DNA from: Alkalilacustris brevis
GTDB lineage: Bacteria; Pseudomonadota; Alphaproteobacteria; Rhodobacterales; Rhodobacteraceae
Assembly: GCF_003350345.1 (NCBI RefSeq)
Contig: NZ_QNVJ01000020.1
Location: 111,683-175,682, forward strand
DNA: 64,000 nucleotides
Direction: 5' to 3'
The notes below the pieces were generated by a model, which worked only from the letters and a program-made list of their open reading frames with translations, was not told the DNA's origin and did not search any database. A program made the translations under genes and the position numbers. The stretch's first letter is position 1; each line of letters starts with the position of its first letter. This document shows positions 1 to 10,205 of this stretch, in pieces.

Positions 1-1307
1 TGGGCCTGACCGAGGCGCATCAGGTGCTGGCCATGAACAAGCTGCGCGAGCGCGTGACGCTGCGCACCGATGGCGGGCTGCGCACCGGGCGCGACATCGT
101 CATGGCGGCGATGATGGGGGCCGAGGAATACGGCATCGGCACCGCCGCGCTGATCGCCATGGGCTGCATCATGGTGCGGCAATGCCAGTCCAACACCTGC
201 CCGGTGGGCGTGTGCACCCAGAAGGAAGAGCTGCGCGCCAAGTTCACCGGCAATGCCGACAAGGTGGTCAACCTGATCACCTTCTACGCGCAGGAAGTGC
301 GCGAGATCCTAGCTTCGATCGGGGCGCGCAGCCTCGATGACGTCATGGGCCGCGCCGATCTGCTGACGCAGGTCAGCCGGGGGGCGGCGCATCTTGATGA
401 TCTCGACCTCAACCCGTTGCTGATCACCGTGGATGGCGCCGACCAGATCAAGTATGATCGCACCCGCCCGCGCACCCCGGTGCCCGACACGCTGGATGCC
501 GAGATCATCCGCGACGCCGCGCGCTTTTTCGAGGACGGCGAGAAGATGCAGCTCAGCTACGCCGTGCGCAACACCCACCGCACCATCGGCACGCGCGCCT
601 CGAGCCACCTCGTCAAACGCTTCGGGATGCGCAACAACCTGCAACCCGACCACCTGACGATCAAGCTGACCGGCAGCGCGGGGCAGAGCCTGGGCGCCTT
701 CGCCGCGCCGGGCCTCAAGATCGAGGTGCTGGGCGACGCCAACGACTATGTCGGCAAAGGGCTGTCGGGGGGCACCATCGTGGTGCGCCCACGAATGAAC
801 TCGCCGCTGGTGGCGCACGAGAACACCATCATCGGCAATACCGTGCTTTACGGTGCGACCGCGGGCTATCTGTTCGCCGCCGGCCGCGCGGGCGAGCGCT
901 TCGCGGTGCGCAACTCCGGCGCGCGGGTGGTGATCGAGGGCTGCGGCTCGTCGGGGTGCGAATACATGACCGGCGGTGTCGCGGTGATCCTTGGCCGGAT
1001 CGGGCCGAACTTCGGGGCGGGCATGACAGGCGGCATGGCCTATGTCTACGACCCGGAAGGCGAGGCAGAAAAGCTGATGAACATGGACACGCTGGTGACC
1101 TGCCCGGTCGCGGTGGAACACTGGGAAGCCGAGCTGAAAGGCCTGATCGAGCGCCACCTGAACGAAACCGGCAGCGCCCGCGCCACCGAGATCCTGCGCC
1201 GCTGGGACATCGAGCGCGCCAACTTCTTGCAAATCTGCCCGAAAGAGATGCTGCCGCATCTGTCGCACCCGCTGAGCCACGACGCGGCGGCGATGCCGGC
1301 GGAGTAA
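1..1307 (+). CDS. gltB: Glutamate synthase large subunit, C-terminal part (5' end outside the window)
   Basis: The open frame enters from the left edge (codons in phase with position 3) and stops at 1305-1307, so only about 435 C-terminal residues are present. The NADPH-GOGAT large subunit transfers the glutamine amide to 2-oxoglutarate in the cytoplasm. The fragment carries the end of the FMN-binding synthase barrel with the 3Fe-4S cysteine pattern C-x5-C-x4-C (around GCIMVRQC..NTC, near 165-215) and then the GxGxG beta-helix domain (GDANDYVGKGLSGGT near 732-776). The small subunit gltD is not on the downstream side and would have to lie upstream. A strong hairpin follows the stop codon. Identification is secure. 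Confidence 0.96.
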   Translation, partial: GLTEAHQVLAMNKLRERVTLRTDGGLRTGRDIVMAAMMGAEEYGIGTAALIAMGCIMVRQCQSNTCPVGVCTQKEELRAKFTGNADKVVNLITFYAQEVREILASIGARSLDDVMGRADLLTQVSRGAAHLDDLDLNPLLITVDGADQIKYDRTRPRTPVPDTLDAEIIRDAARFFEDGEKMQLSYAVRNTHRTIGTRASSHLVKRFGMRNNLQPDHLTIKLTGSAGQSLGAFAAPGLKIEVLGDANDYVGKGLSGGTIVVRPRMNSPLVAHENTIIGNTVLYGATAGYLFAAGRAGERFAVRNSGARVVIEGCGSSGCEYMTGGVAVILGRIGPNFGAGMTGGMAYVYDPEGEAEKLMNMDTLVTCPVAVEHWEAELKGLIERHLNETGSARATEILRRWDIERANFLQICPKEMLPHLSHPLSHDAAAMPAE

Positions 1308-1337
1308 GCCGAAGAGCCGCCATTGCAGCCTGACATT

Positions 1338-1377
1338 GCCACCCCCGGGCACATCCCCGGGGGTGGCGCCGTTTTGC
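1338..1377 (+). terminator. Hairpin terminator after gltB
   Basis: A perfect 12-bp stem (1338-1349 with 1356-1367) with a 6-nt loop lies 30 nt after the gltB stop and is followed by GTTTTG. It is a good candidate factor-independent terminator separating gltB from leuS, although the T tract is short. Confidence 0.75.
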
Positions 1378-1383
1378 CGGCCC

Positions 1384-1427
1384 CGGATGCCTTCGGCGAG
1401 GATATTTTCATCACAGTGAAGGGCAGG
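1384..1427 (+). repeat. Intergenic repeat, copy A
   Basis: It reads CGGATGCCTTCGGCGAGG, then ATATTTTC and a CACAGTGAAGG tail. The same unit occurs at 12788-12832 and 47731-47773 on the minus strand, and at 28506-28549 and 34098-34140 on the plus strand. This copy starts 76 nt after the gltB stop in the same orientation as the gene. Confidence 0.85.
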
Positions 1428-1548
1428 CCGCGCACCCGAGCCCGACCCTGCGCCGGATTGGCGCGTGACGCCGGTCAAGGGCACTGGACCTTTGCCGCCG
1501 GGGCAGTGTAACCACAGGGCGCTTACATTCTTGACACGAGGGCCGCAC

Positions 1549-4116
1549 ATGTCGCGATACGATCCCGCAAGCATCGAACCCCGCTGGCAGGAAGCGTGGG
1601 ACGCGCAGGCGGTTTTCCGGGCCGACCGGGCCGAGGACCGGCCCAAGTATTACGTGCTCGAAATGTTCCCCTACCCGTCGGGGCGCATCCATATGGGGCA
1701 TGTGCGCAACTATGCGATGGGTGATGTCGTTGCGCGCTACAAGGCGGCACAGGGGTTCAGCGTGCTGCATCCGATGGGTTGGGATGCCTTCGGGATGCCC
1801 GCCGAGAACGCCGCCATGGATCAGGGCGGCCATCCCCGGGACTGGACCTATGGCAATATCGACGACATGCGCGCGCAGATGAAGCCGCTGGGCCTGTCGA
1901 TCGACTGGAGCCGCGAGTTCGCCACCTGCGACCCGGAATACTATGGCCAGCAGCAGGCGATGTTCCTCGATTTCCTGGAGGCCGGGTTGGTCTATCGAAA
2001 GAACGCGGTGGTGAACTGGGACCCGGTCGACATGACCGTGCTGGCCAACGAACAAGTGATCGACGGCAAGGGCTGGCGCTCGGGCGTCGAGGTCGAGCGG
2101 CGCGAATTGACGCAATGGTTCTTCCGCATCTCGGACTATGCCGAGGAACTGCTCGAGGCGCTCGACGGTTTGCACGACTGGCCCGAAAAGGTGCGCCTGA
2201 TGCAGCGCAACTGGATCGGCAAGTCGCGCGGGCTGCAATTTGCCTTCACCACCTCGGGCGCGCCCGAAGGGTTCGACCGGCTGGAGGTTTATTCCACTCG
2301 GCCCGACACGCTCTTGGGGGCCACTTTTGCAGCGATCAGCCCCGATCACCCGCTGGCCAGGCATCTGGAACGCCATGATCCCGCTGTGGCCGAGTTCGTG
2401 GCCGAGTGCCGCCGCACCGGCACCAGCGAGGAAGCCCTTGAAAAGGCCGAAAAGCGCGGTCTGGACACTGGCATCACCGTGCTGCACCCGTTCGACAATT
2501 CGGTCGAGCTGCCGGTTTATATCGCCAATTTCATCCTGATGGATTACGGCACCGGCGCGATCTTCGGCTGCCCCGCGCATGACCAGCGCGATTTCGAGTT
2601 CGCCACGAAATACGGGCTTCCGATCCCGCCCGTGTTCGTGGCCGAGGGCGCCGACGAAGCAGAGTTGAGCGAAGCCTATGTGCCGCCCAAGACCGAGAAA
2701 GTGCGCTATATCCGCGGCTTTGCGGGCCAGGAAGTGCAGACCGGCGAGGCCGCTGTAGATGCCGCCATCGAGTTCTGCGAAGCGCAAGGCGTCGGCCATG
2801 GCGTGACCCGCTTTCGCCTGCGCGACTGGGGGCTGAGCCGCCAGCGTTACTGGGGCTGCCCGATTCCGGTGGTGCATTGCGCGACCTGCGGCGTGGTGCC
2901 CGAGAAAAAGAAAAACCTGCCCGTCGCGCTGCCCTATGACGAGGATGGCAAGCCGATCGATTTCTCGATCCCTGGCAACCCGCTGGACCGGCACCCAAGC
3001 TGGAAGCATTGCGCCTGCCCGAAATGCGGCGGCGAGGCCAGGCGCGAGACCGACACGATGGATACCTTCGTCGACAGCTCATGGTATTACGCGCGCTTCA
3101 CCGCGCCGCGCGCCACCACCCCCACCGACCGGGCCGAGGCCGAATACTGGATGAACGTGGACCAGTATATCGGCGGGGTGGAGCACGCGATCCTGCACCT
3201 GCTCTATTCGCGCTTTTTCGCGCGCGCGATGGTCAAGACCGGGCATCTCCCGGAAAAGGCGAAAGAGCCGTTCAGCGCGCTCTTCACCCAGGGGATGGTG
3301 ACGCACGAGATTTACATGACCCGCGACGCCAAAGGCCGCCCGGTCTATCACCTGCCCGAAGCGGTCGGCGAGGGGCGGCTCAAGGATAGTGGCGAGGCGG
3401 TGACGGTCATCCCCTCGCAAAAGATGTCCAAATCCAAGAAGAACGTCGTCGATCCGGTCAACATCATCGGCGATTTCGGCGCCGATACCGCGCGGTGGTT
3501 CATCCTGTCCGACAGCCCGCCCGAGCGCGACGTGGAATGGACGGCCGCCGGCGCCGAGGCCGCGCACAAGCACCTTTCGCGCGTGTGGCGGCTGGCCGAT
3601 GAGTTGCGCGGCACAACCGGCACCCCCGGCAACGACGACGCCGATCTGGCGCTGGAAAAGGCTGTGCACCGCGCCATCGAAGAGGTGACAAAGGGCGTCG
3701 ATGGCTTTGCCTTCAACAAATCCATCGCCGCGCTTTACGCGCTGACCAACACGGTGATGAAATCCGATGCCTCGGCTCCCGCGCGGGCCCGTGCCATGCG
3801 GGTGATGGCGCAACTGATGGCCCCGATGGTGCCGCATCTTGCCGAAGAGGTCTGGTCGATGCTGGGCGGCGAGGGGCTGGTCGCGCGCGCGCCCTGGCCC
3901 AAGGCCGACCCCGCGCTGCTGGTGGATGACACCGTGACCCTACCGATCCAGATCAACGGCAAGCGGCGCTCGGAAATCGCGGTGGCGCGCGACGCGGCAA
4001 AGGAAGAGGTTGAAAAGCTGGTGCTCGCGGATGATGCTGTTCGTCGGGTACTCGACGGACGGGCACCCAGGAAACTGATCGTCGTGCCGGGGCGCATCGT
4101 GAATGTCGTCATTTGA
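1549..4116 (+). CDS. leuS: Leucyl-tRNA synthetase
   Basis: This class I aminoacyl-tRNA synthetase charges tRNA-Leu in the cytoplasm. The 855-residue length is usual for bacterial LeuRS. The HIGH-type motif HMGH is at residues 48-51, the KMSKS motif is near residue 625, and the editing insertion (with the [11 protein letters not shown] region) and the anticodon-binding end are present. The start at 1549 is preferred over the in-frame codon at 1465 because [11 protein letters not shown] matches the family N terminus and GAGGG lies 7 nt upstream. The 3' end overlaps lptE by 14 bp, so leuS, lptE and holA probably form one operon. Confidence 0.98.
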   Translation: MSRYDPASIEPRWQEAWDAQAVFRADRAEDRPKYYVLEMFPYPSGRIHMGHVRNYAMGDVVARYKAAQGFSVLHPMGWDAFGMPAENAAMDQGGHPRDWTYGNIDDMRAQMKPLGLSIDWSREFATCDPEYYGQQQAMFLDFLEAGLVYRKNAVVNWDPVDMTVLANEQVIDGKGWRSGVEVERRELTQWFFRISDYAEELLEALDGLHDWPEKVRLMQRNWIGKSRGLQFAFTTSGAPEGFDRLEVYSTRPDTLLGATFAAISPDHPLARHLERHDPAVAEFVAECRRTGTSEEALEKAEKRGLDTGITVLHPFDNSVELPVYIANFILMDYGTGAIFGCPAHDQRDFEFATKYGLPIPPVFVAEGADEAELSEAYVPPKTEKVRYIRGFAGQEVQTGEAAVDAAIEFCEAQGVGHGVTRFRLRDWGLSRQRYWGCPIPVVHCATCGVVPEKKKNLPVALPYDEDGKPIDFSIPGNPLDRHPSWKHCACPKCGGEARRETDTMDTFVDSSWYYARFTAPRATTPTDRAEAEYWMNVDQYIGGVEHAILHLLYSRFFARAMVKTGHLPEKAKEPFSALFTQGMVTHEIYMTRDAKGRPVYHLPEAVGEGRLKDSGEAVTVIPSQKMSKSKKNVVDPVNIIGDFGADTARWFILSDSPPERDVEWTAAGAEAAHKHLSRVWRLADELRGTTGTPGNDDADLALEKAVHRAIEEVTKGVDGFAFNKSIAALYALTNTVMKSDASAPARARAMRVMAQLMAPMVPHLAEEVWSMLGGEGLVARAPWPKADPALLVDDTVTLPIQINGKRRSEIAVARDAAKEEVEKLVLADDAVRRVLDGRAPRKLIVVPGRIVNVVI

Positions 4117-4600
4117 TCGCCGCAAGCTGCTGATCGCCCTGCCCGGCCTCCTGGTGCTGGGGGCGGCCGGTTGCGGCATGCGGCCTGCCTACGGCCCTGG
4201 CGGCACGGGTGGCGCCCTGCGCGGACGGGTGCGCGCCGACGATCCGCAAACGCGCGAGCAACAGCAATTCGTCGCCCGGCTGGAAGAACGCCTTGGCCCG
4301 CCGCAGCAGGCCGAGTTCCGGCTTTCCTATGAGATTACAACCGGCAGCGATGTGCGGCTGGGCAGTGGCGCGCTGCGCGATTCCCGCAGCCAGATTTTCG
4401 GCCGCGCCCGTTATACGCTGCGCCGCATGGGCGAAGACGACGCGGAGATCGAGCGCGGCGAGGTCACGCAGTTCGTAGGGTATTCCAGCACGTCCACGCC
4501 CCTGGCTAACCGCGCCGCGCGCGAGGATGCGCGGGCGCGCCTCATGGTATTGCTGGCCGACGGGGTGGTGACGCGCCTTCTGGCCGGGGCGCCGGGATGA
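4103..4600 (+). CDS. lptE: LPS-assembly lipoprotein LptE
   Basis: This 165-residue lipoprotein matches the LptE family, which plugs the LptD barrel and helps insert LPS into the outer membrane. A signal peptide ends in the lipobox LGAAGC, with the lipidated cysteine at position 24. The segment just before the hydrophobic core reads [11 protein letters not shown], a twin-arginine-like pattern. The gene starts inside the end of leuS and its stop overlaps the holA start (ATGA), the leuS-lptE-holA order known from other Proteobacteria. That context supports the call, since LptE sequence conservation is weak. Confidence 0.87.
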   Translation: MSSFDRRKLLIALPGLLVLGAAGCGMRPAYGPGGTGGALRGRVRADDPQTREQQQFVARLEERLGPPQQAEFRLSYEITTGSDVRLGSGALRDSRSQIFGRARYTLRRMGEDDAEIERGEVTQFVGYSSTSTPLANRAAREDARARLMVLLADGVVTRLLAGAPG

Positions 4601-5622
4601 AGCTGGCCCCGCGCGACGCGCCCGGCTATTTCCGCCGCCCCGACCCCAAGCGCACGGGCCTGCTGATCTATGGCGCAGACCCCATGCGCGTGGCGATGCG
4701 GCGCCAGGAGGTGATCGCCGCCCTGATCGGCCCCGAAGGCGAGGACGAGATGCGCCTGACGCGGATGAGCGGCGGTGAGTTGCGGCGCGACCCGGCGATG
4801 CTGCTTGATGCGGTCAAGGCGCAAGGTTTCTTTCCGGGGCCACGCGTCGCCTTCGTGGATGAGGCCAATGACGGGCTCGCCACGGCCATCGGCGCCGCGC
4901 TCGAGGAATGGCGCGAGGGCGATGCCCAGATCATCGTCACCGCCGGGGCGCTCAACGCGCGTTCTGCCCTGCGCAAGATGTTCGAGGGACACAAGAACGC
5001 TTATGCCGCCGCCATATATGACGATCCGCCGGGCCGAGACGAGATCGACGCCATGCTGAAAGAGGCCGGGCTGCATCAGATCGACACCGAAGCAATGTCG
5101 GCCCTGGGCGCGCTGGCCGCGACGCTCGATCCGGGTGATTTCCGCCAGACCATCGAGAAGATCTCGCTTTACAAGCACGGTGATACCACGCCGCTGGGCA
5201 GCGACGATGTCAGCGCCTGCGCCCCGGCCAGTGTCGAGTCGGCGCTGGACGATGTGCTGCATATTGCCGCCGAGGGCCGCGCCGGCGAGATCGGCCCGGT
5301 GATCCGCCGACTGCAGGGGCAGGGTGTTCTGCCGGTCACGCTGTGTATTGGGACTCTGCGGCATTTTCGCCAGTTGCACGCGGCCTGCTGCGATCCGGGA
5401 GGGCCGGCGGCGGGGCTGGCACGGCTGCGCCCGCCGGTTTTCGGCCCACGCCGCGACCGGATGCAGCGGCAGGCCCGCGACTGGGGCGCGCGCAAGCTGG
5501 AACAGGCGCTGGCGATGCTGATCGAGACCGATCTGACGCTGCGCTCGGCCTCGCGCGCGCCGACCATGGCGGTGATGGAGCGCACGCTGATCCGGGTGGC
5601 GATGCTCGGACGCAAACGCTGA
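4597..5622 (+). CDS. holA: DNA polymerase III, delta subunit
   Basis: The 341-residue product matches HolA, the clamp-loader subunit that opens the beta sliding clamp at the replication fork. The N-terminal AAA+-like part (LLIYGADPMRV, then VAFVDEAND) and the C-terminal helical domain (RLQGQGVLPVTLCIGTLRHF, with RDRMQRQAR further on) are typical. It starts on the lptE stop codon and is probably translated with it. No strong terminator follows, and about 150 nt separate it from alkB. Confidence 0.94.
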   Translation: MKLAPRDAPGYFRRPDPKRTGLLIYGADPMRVAMRRQEVIAALIGPEGEDEMRLTRMSGGELRRDPAMLLDAVKAQGFFPGPRVAFVDEANDGLATAIGAALEEWREGDAQIIVTAGALNARSALRKMFEGHKNAYAAAIYDDPPGRDEIDAMLKEAGLHQIDTEAMSALGALAATLDPGDFRQTIEKISLYKHGDTTPLGSDDVSACAPASVESALDDVLHIAAEGRAGEIGPVIRRLQGQGVLPVTLCIGTLRHFRQLHAACCDPGGPAAGLARLRPPVFGPRRDRMQRQARDWGARKLEQALAMLIETDLTLRSASRAPTMAVMERTLIRVAMLGRKR

Positions 5623-5677
5623 GACACCCGCCGAGATCCGGACGCCCAGGCACTCGCGCAGTTTCATCCGCCGTCAT

Positions 5678-5694
5678 TGTCGCATGTCGCGACA
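5678..5694. promoter_or_regulatory. Palindrome upstream of alkB, possible operator
   Basis: TGTCGCGACA at 5685-5694 is a perfect palindrome. With TGTCGC at 5678-5683 it also forms a wider inverted repeat around a 5-nt spacer. It lies about 80 nt before the alkB start in a 151-nt gap. A regulator site is possible, but nothing identifies the protein. Confidence 0.35.
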
Positions 5695-5773
5695 GAATTG
5701 GGTATTTTCGTCACAGACAACGGGACGGACGCGCCCGAGGCCGGCGGTCATGGAAGATGGTGGAGAATGAGAG

Positions 5774-6919
5774 ATGGCTGCATCGCAAGACAGGCTGCAA
5801 CCCCTTCGCAACGCGCTCCCCTTCTGGCTGTCGCTGGGGCTGATTCCGCTGGCGGTGGTCGGTGCGGTGGTGGGCGGCTGGACGGTGGTGCTGATGCCGC
5901 TTTACGCATGGGCGCTGGTGACGCTGCTCGATGTGCTGACGGGGCTGAACCAGGAAAACCCCGACACGGAAACCGCCGAGGAGGATCTGTTCTGGTACCG
6001 GCTGATCACCATGATCTGGTTTCCGATCCAGTTTTGCGTGATCTACGGGATGATCTGGTGGGTGACGACAACCGGCCACCTTTCCCTTCTGGAAAAGCTG
6101 GTGCTGTTTTTCGGGGTCGGGGTGATCTCGGGCACGATCGGCATCGTCTATGCGCATGAGTTGCTGCACCAGAAGAACCGGCTGGAGCGCTGGCTGGGCG
6201 ATCTGCTTCTGGCGCTTGTACTCTACAGCCATTTCCGGTCGGAGCACCTGCAGGTGCATCACCGCTGGGTCGGCACCCCGCGCGATCCGGTGACGGCGCG
6301 CTATAACGAGGGGTTCCACCGCTACTATTTCCGGGTGCTGCGCGATTGCCCACCTTCGGCCTGGCGGGCGGAAAAGGCGATGCTGGCCCGGCGCGGACTG
6401 CCAGCCTGGCACTGGTCGAACCCGTTCTGGCGCTACGGGGTGCTGCAACTGGCGGCGCTGGCGCTGGCTTTCGCCATCGGCGGCTGGGCCGGGCTGGGGC
6501 TGTTTCTGGTGCAGGCGGGCTCGGCCATCTGGCAGTTGGAGTTGACCAACTACATCGAGCATTACGGGCTGACGCGGAAGCATCTGGGCGATGGCAAATA
6601 CGAGCCCGTCAGGCCGCGCCATTCATGGAACGCGGCGCACAAGGCGTCGAACTGGCTGCTGATCAACCTGCAGCGCCATTCCGACCATCACTACAAGCCC
6701 GCGCGGCGCTTTCCGTTGTTGCAGACCTATTCCGAGGAAGAGGCGCCGCAACTGCCGCTCGGTTATCCGGCGATGACGGCGCTGGCGATGATCCCGCCCC
6801 TGTGGCGGCGGGTGATGAACCCGCAGGTGCGCGCCTGGCGCAAGCAGTTCTACCCGGAGATAGAGGACTGGAAGCCCTATAACCGGGGCGCGACGCCAAT
6901 GCCCGCGGGGGCGAGTTGA
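5774..6919 (+). CDS. alkB: Alkane 1-monooxygenase (AlkB-type membrane di-iron hydroxylase)
   Basis: An integral membrane protein of 381 residues. The histidine boxes of the AlkB/desaturase superfamily are visible: HELLHQ at 128-133, EHLQVHH at 157-163, NYIEHYG at 259-265 and LQRHSDHH at 299-306. The last is the AlkB-type box rather than the fatty-acid desaturase form. Several hydrophobic stretches (about 17-55, 80-125, 222-255) fit six membrane helices. AlkB omega-hydroxylates medium or long n-alkanes using electrons from rubredoxin. No rubredoxin, rubredoxin reductase or alcohol dehydrogenase gene is adjacent, so electron donors must be encoded elsewhere and the true substrate is an inference. 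Confidence 0.88.
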   Translation: MAASQDRLQPLRNALPFWLSLGLIPLAVVGAVVGGWTVVLMPLYAWALVTLLDVLTGLNQENPDTETAEEDLFWYRLITMIWFPIQFCVIYGMIWWVTTTGHLSLLEKLVLFFGVGVISGTIGIVYAHELLHQKNRLERWLGDLLLALVLYSHFRSEHLQVHHRWVGTPRDPVTARYNEGFHRYYFRVLRDCPPSAWRAEKAMLARRGLPAWHWSNPFWRYGVLQLAALALAFAIGGWAGLGLFLVQAGSAIWQLELTNYIEHYGLTRKHLGDGKYEPVRPRHSWNAAHKASNWLLINLQRHSDHHYKPARRFPLLQTYSEEEAPQLPLGYPAMTALAMIPPLWRRVMNPQVRAWRKQFYPEIEDWKPYNRGATPMPAGAS

Positions 6920-6925
6920 ATCACG

Positions 6926-7069
6926 TCAGTCCGCCTCGATCGACAGGCCGCTGCCGTTGATCTCGATCTCAAGGCCTTCGGTCTGGCTTTCCTGGTAGTA
7001 CTGATAGCCCAGAAACAGGACGGCCACGGCAAGCGCCCCGACCAGAAGATACAATATATTGCGGCTCAT
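6926..7069 (-). CDS. Small single-pass membrane protein, function unknown
   Basis: A 47-residue protein starting MSRNILYLLVGALAVAVLFL, with a membrane helix at about 5-22 and an acidic tail ending SIEAD. The ATG at 7067-7069 is chosen over a longer frame because GAAGGGG stands 9 nt upstream and the helix starts directly after it. The stop is 6 bp from the alkB stop, so the two genes converge. I do not recognise a named family, and its role is unknown. Confidence 0.72.
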   Translation of the reverse strand: MSRNILYLLVGALAVAVLFLGYQYYQESQTEGLEIEINGSGLSIEAD

Positions 7070-7181
7070 GGATGTGGCCCCTTCCGCCAGTTGTATCTGC
7101 ATCACATAGGAAGGGGCGCTGGCGGGGCAAGGGGTGCCTGCAGGCGGGGTTCTGAAGAAAGCAAGCTGTCGGCATCCCCCG

Positions 7182-7213
7182 CAAAAAAGGCCCCGCCACT
7201 TTCGTGACGGGGC
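7182..7213 (-). terminator. Terminator of ccrM
   Basis: On the minus strand GCCCCGTCAC-GAAA-GTGGCGGGGC is followed by CTTTTTTGC: a 10-bp stem (one G-T pair), a GNRA loop and a T run, 57 nt after the ccrM stop. A second inverted repeat lies between it and the gene. Confidence 0.88.
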
Positions 7214-7219
7214 AAGGTC

Positions 7220-7248
7220 GTGCGCGGGGGCTCCGAAGCCCCGCGCAC
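7220..7248. repeat. Perfect inverted repeat between ccrM and its terminator
   Basis: GTGCGCGGGG at 7220-7229 pairs with CCCCGCGCAC at 7239-7248 around a 9-nt loop. It has no T tract on either side. It may protect the 3' end of the ccrM transcript or slow the polymerase ahead of the real terminator. Confidence 0.6.
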
Positions 7249-7269
7249 CGGCGGTAACTGGGTAAGGGT

Positions 7270-8474
<1,205 letters not shown>

Positions 8475-8484
8475 AGCAGCTTAT

Positions 8485-9132
8485 TTAATTTTCTTCACAC
8501 AAGATATTGCGTATCGGGGCAAAGCTTCGCCTATGGTATGGGGTGACACCAAGGCGGTGCAGCGCCTCGAGATGGACCTTGGTCGGGTAGCCTGCGTTCT
8601 TTTCCCAGCCGTAGCCGGGGAAGCGTTCGGCCAGTTCGGCCATGATCGCGTCGCGTGCAACCTTGGCGACGATGGAGGCCGCAGCAATCGACAGGCAGCG
8701 CGCGTCACCCTTGACGATGGCCTCGGCCGGGCAGGGCAATTCCGTGGGCAGCCGGTTGCCGTCGATCAGCGCGAAACCGGGGGTGGGGTGCAACCCGTCG
8801 AGCGCCCGCCTCATGGCCAGATGGCTTGCCCTCAGGATGTTCAACGTATCGATCTCGGCGATACTGGCATGCGCGATGCAGACATGGGCGCGGGTCGTGA
8901 TCTGCTGCGCCAGGGCCGCGCGCTGGCGGGCGCTCAGCGCTTTCGAGTCGCCCAGCCCCTCGGGAATGTCATCAGGGTTCAGGCAGACGGCCGCCGCCGT
9001 GACCGGCCCGGCCAGCGGGCCGCGCCCCACCTCGTCAACCCCGGCGAGATGGACAAACCCGCGCGCAAGGGCAGCGGTTTCATGGGTAAAATCGGGGGGC
9101 GTGCGTGGTGCCATGACGCGGTTGAAGCGCAC
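8485..9132 (-). CDS. rnhB: Ribonuclease HII
   Basis: RNase HII cuts RNA in RNA-DNA hybrids, including single ribonucleotides left in DNA. The catalytic DEVGRG motif follows LAGV near residue 30, and the later acidic residue is in [21 protein letters not shown]. The length of about 209-215 residues is usual. The start is uncertain: a GTG at 9132 gives [11 protein letters not shown], and an in-frame ATG lies at 9114; neither has a clear ribosome site. It is upstream of ccrM on the same strand, but the 96-nt gap carries a probable separate ccrM promoter. Confidence 0.95.
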   Translation of the reverse strand: MRFNRVMAPRTPPDFTHETAALARGFVHLAGVDEVGRGPLAGPVTAAAVCLNPDDIPEGLGDSKALSARQRAALAQQITTRAHVCIAHASIAEIDTLNILRASHLAMRRALDGLHPTPGFALIDGNRLPTELPCPAEAIVKGDARCLSIAAASIVAKVARDAIMAELAERFPGYGWEKNAGYPTKVHLEALHRLGVTPYHRRSFAPIRNILCEEN

Positions 9133-9213
9133 CGGGGCACGAGGAGCAAGCGAAAAGCGGCTCGTGCCAGGGGCCTCGGGGCCTCAAGGCTGTGTCTGGG
9201 CACCTGGCCAAGG

Positions 9214-9240
9214 CCAAAGGCCCCGCATGGGGGCCTTTGG
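9214..9240. repeat. Perfect 11-bp inverted repeat
   Basis: CCAAAGGCCCC at 9214-9224 and GGGGCCTTTGG at 9230-9240 form a stem with a 5-nt loop between rnhB and the repeat-protein gene. No T run follows on either strand, so if it ends transcription of the upstream minus-strand gene it needs help. Confidence 0.6.
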
Positions 9241-9278
9241 GCGGTTCGCGGGTGAGCCCATTTCTGACCCCAGGGCCT

Positions 9279-9977
9279 TCAGCGCCTACCGCGCTCGGGC
9301 CGGAAGCCTTCGGAAATCAGGCACTGTTCGCCATAGATGCTGAGCTGGCCGCCGCCGCGCCCGACGATCCGGGCATCCAGCCGGCAGCGCTCCGGCAGGT
9401 TGCGCAGCCTGTAGCGCTCGAGGCAGTCGCTGTAGTAGCCGGTCAGCCGCTGGTTAGCGCGCGTGTAGGTCATGCTGCACGCGGCGGGCAGGGTCGCCTG
9501 CGAGTGACGGCCGGGTCTGTCCCAACCCCGGCGCGGGGAGGTGCTGCGTTCAGCGCGGTAGCCGGCTTCGATCAGGCACTGGCGGCTGAACACCCGGCGC
9601 GAGCCGCGGTCAGTGCGCACGGTTTGCTCGCAGCGGTTGGGAAGATTGCGCAGCCCGGCCTCGCGCAGACACTGTGCGTTATAGACATCGAGATCGTTGC
9701 GCCCGCGGCGCAGTGTCTCGCGGCAATGCTCGGGCAGGACGTTGCTGGTGTAGCGCGGGCTGCTGGAGCTACTGCTACTGCTACTGCTGCGGTTCCGGTC
9801 CCAGGCGTGGACAATCACGGCCACCGCGGCCGCCCCGGCCAGAAAGCGCAGCAGGTCATCGGAACTCTGCGCGCGGGCCGGCACCGCCGATGCGGCGAAT
9901 CCCCCGGCGGCAACCGAAAGCGCTGTAAGCCCCACCAACAGGGGGCGACGAAGCGCGGAAAGGGAGAAGGTCATCAT
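9279..9977 (-). CDS. Secreted protein with four cysteine-paired repeats and a poly-serine linker
   Basis: A 232-residue protein with a signal peptide (about 1-36, ending PARAQ), a short hydrophobic stretch (43-57), ten consecutive serines at 64-73 and four repeats of 30-35 residues. Each repeat begins LPxxC and ends in a C or CL: Cys pairs are 85/103, 116/134, 167/185 and 198/219. The spacing suggests one disulfide per repeat in the periplasm. I know no named family. The start is the MM pair at 9972-9977 rather than the longer frame, because the signal peptide begins there and GAAAGG lies upstream. Confidence 0.75.
   Translation of the reverse strand: MMTFSLSALRRPLLVGLTALSVAAGGFAASAVPARAQSSDDLLRFLAGAAAVAVIVHAWDRNRSSSSSSSSSSPRYTSNVLPEHCRETLRRGRNDLDVYNAQCLREAGLRNLPNRCEQTVRTDRGSRRVFSRQCLIEAGYRAERSTSPRRGWDRPGRHSQATLPAACSMTYTRANQRLTGYYSDCLERYRLRNLPERCRLDARIVGRGGGQLSIYGEQCLISEGFRPERGRR
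9759..9788 (-). repeat. Serine-codon microsatellite
   Basis: Ten serine codons in a row, seven of them alternating AGC and AGT (9768-9788). Such a run can gain or lose hexamers by slippage without breaking the frame. Confidence 0.8.
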
Positions 9978-10205
9978 GGCAAGGGCCTTTCTTCGACTCT
10001 GTGAAAAGGGTTTCAGGAACGCGGCGCAGCCAGGGCGCGGTGACCCGTCTTGCGCGGCACTGACCCAAGCCTGCGCCGAGGGCTGTCTGACAAACAATAA
10101 CGGCCCATGGTTATCGGATAACCGGCGGGTGGATTGGCAGCGGTTATTGCATAGCGGCAGTGGCTCGGGGCATTGTTGCTCCGACTTCAGCCTTCCAGGT
10201 GTGCC

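Noticed and set aside
309..1646. Long minus-strand ORF of 445 codons opposite gltB
   Set aside because: It is antisense to the secure gltB frame, has low-complexity composition and no known protein features; it arises from the GC-rich codon bias.
1411..3009. Minus-strand ORF of 532 codons opposite leuS
   Set aside because: It overlaps the leuS catalytic region and reads as a shadow of it.
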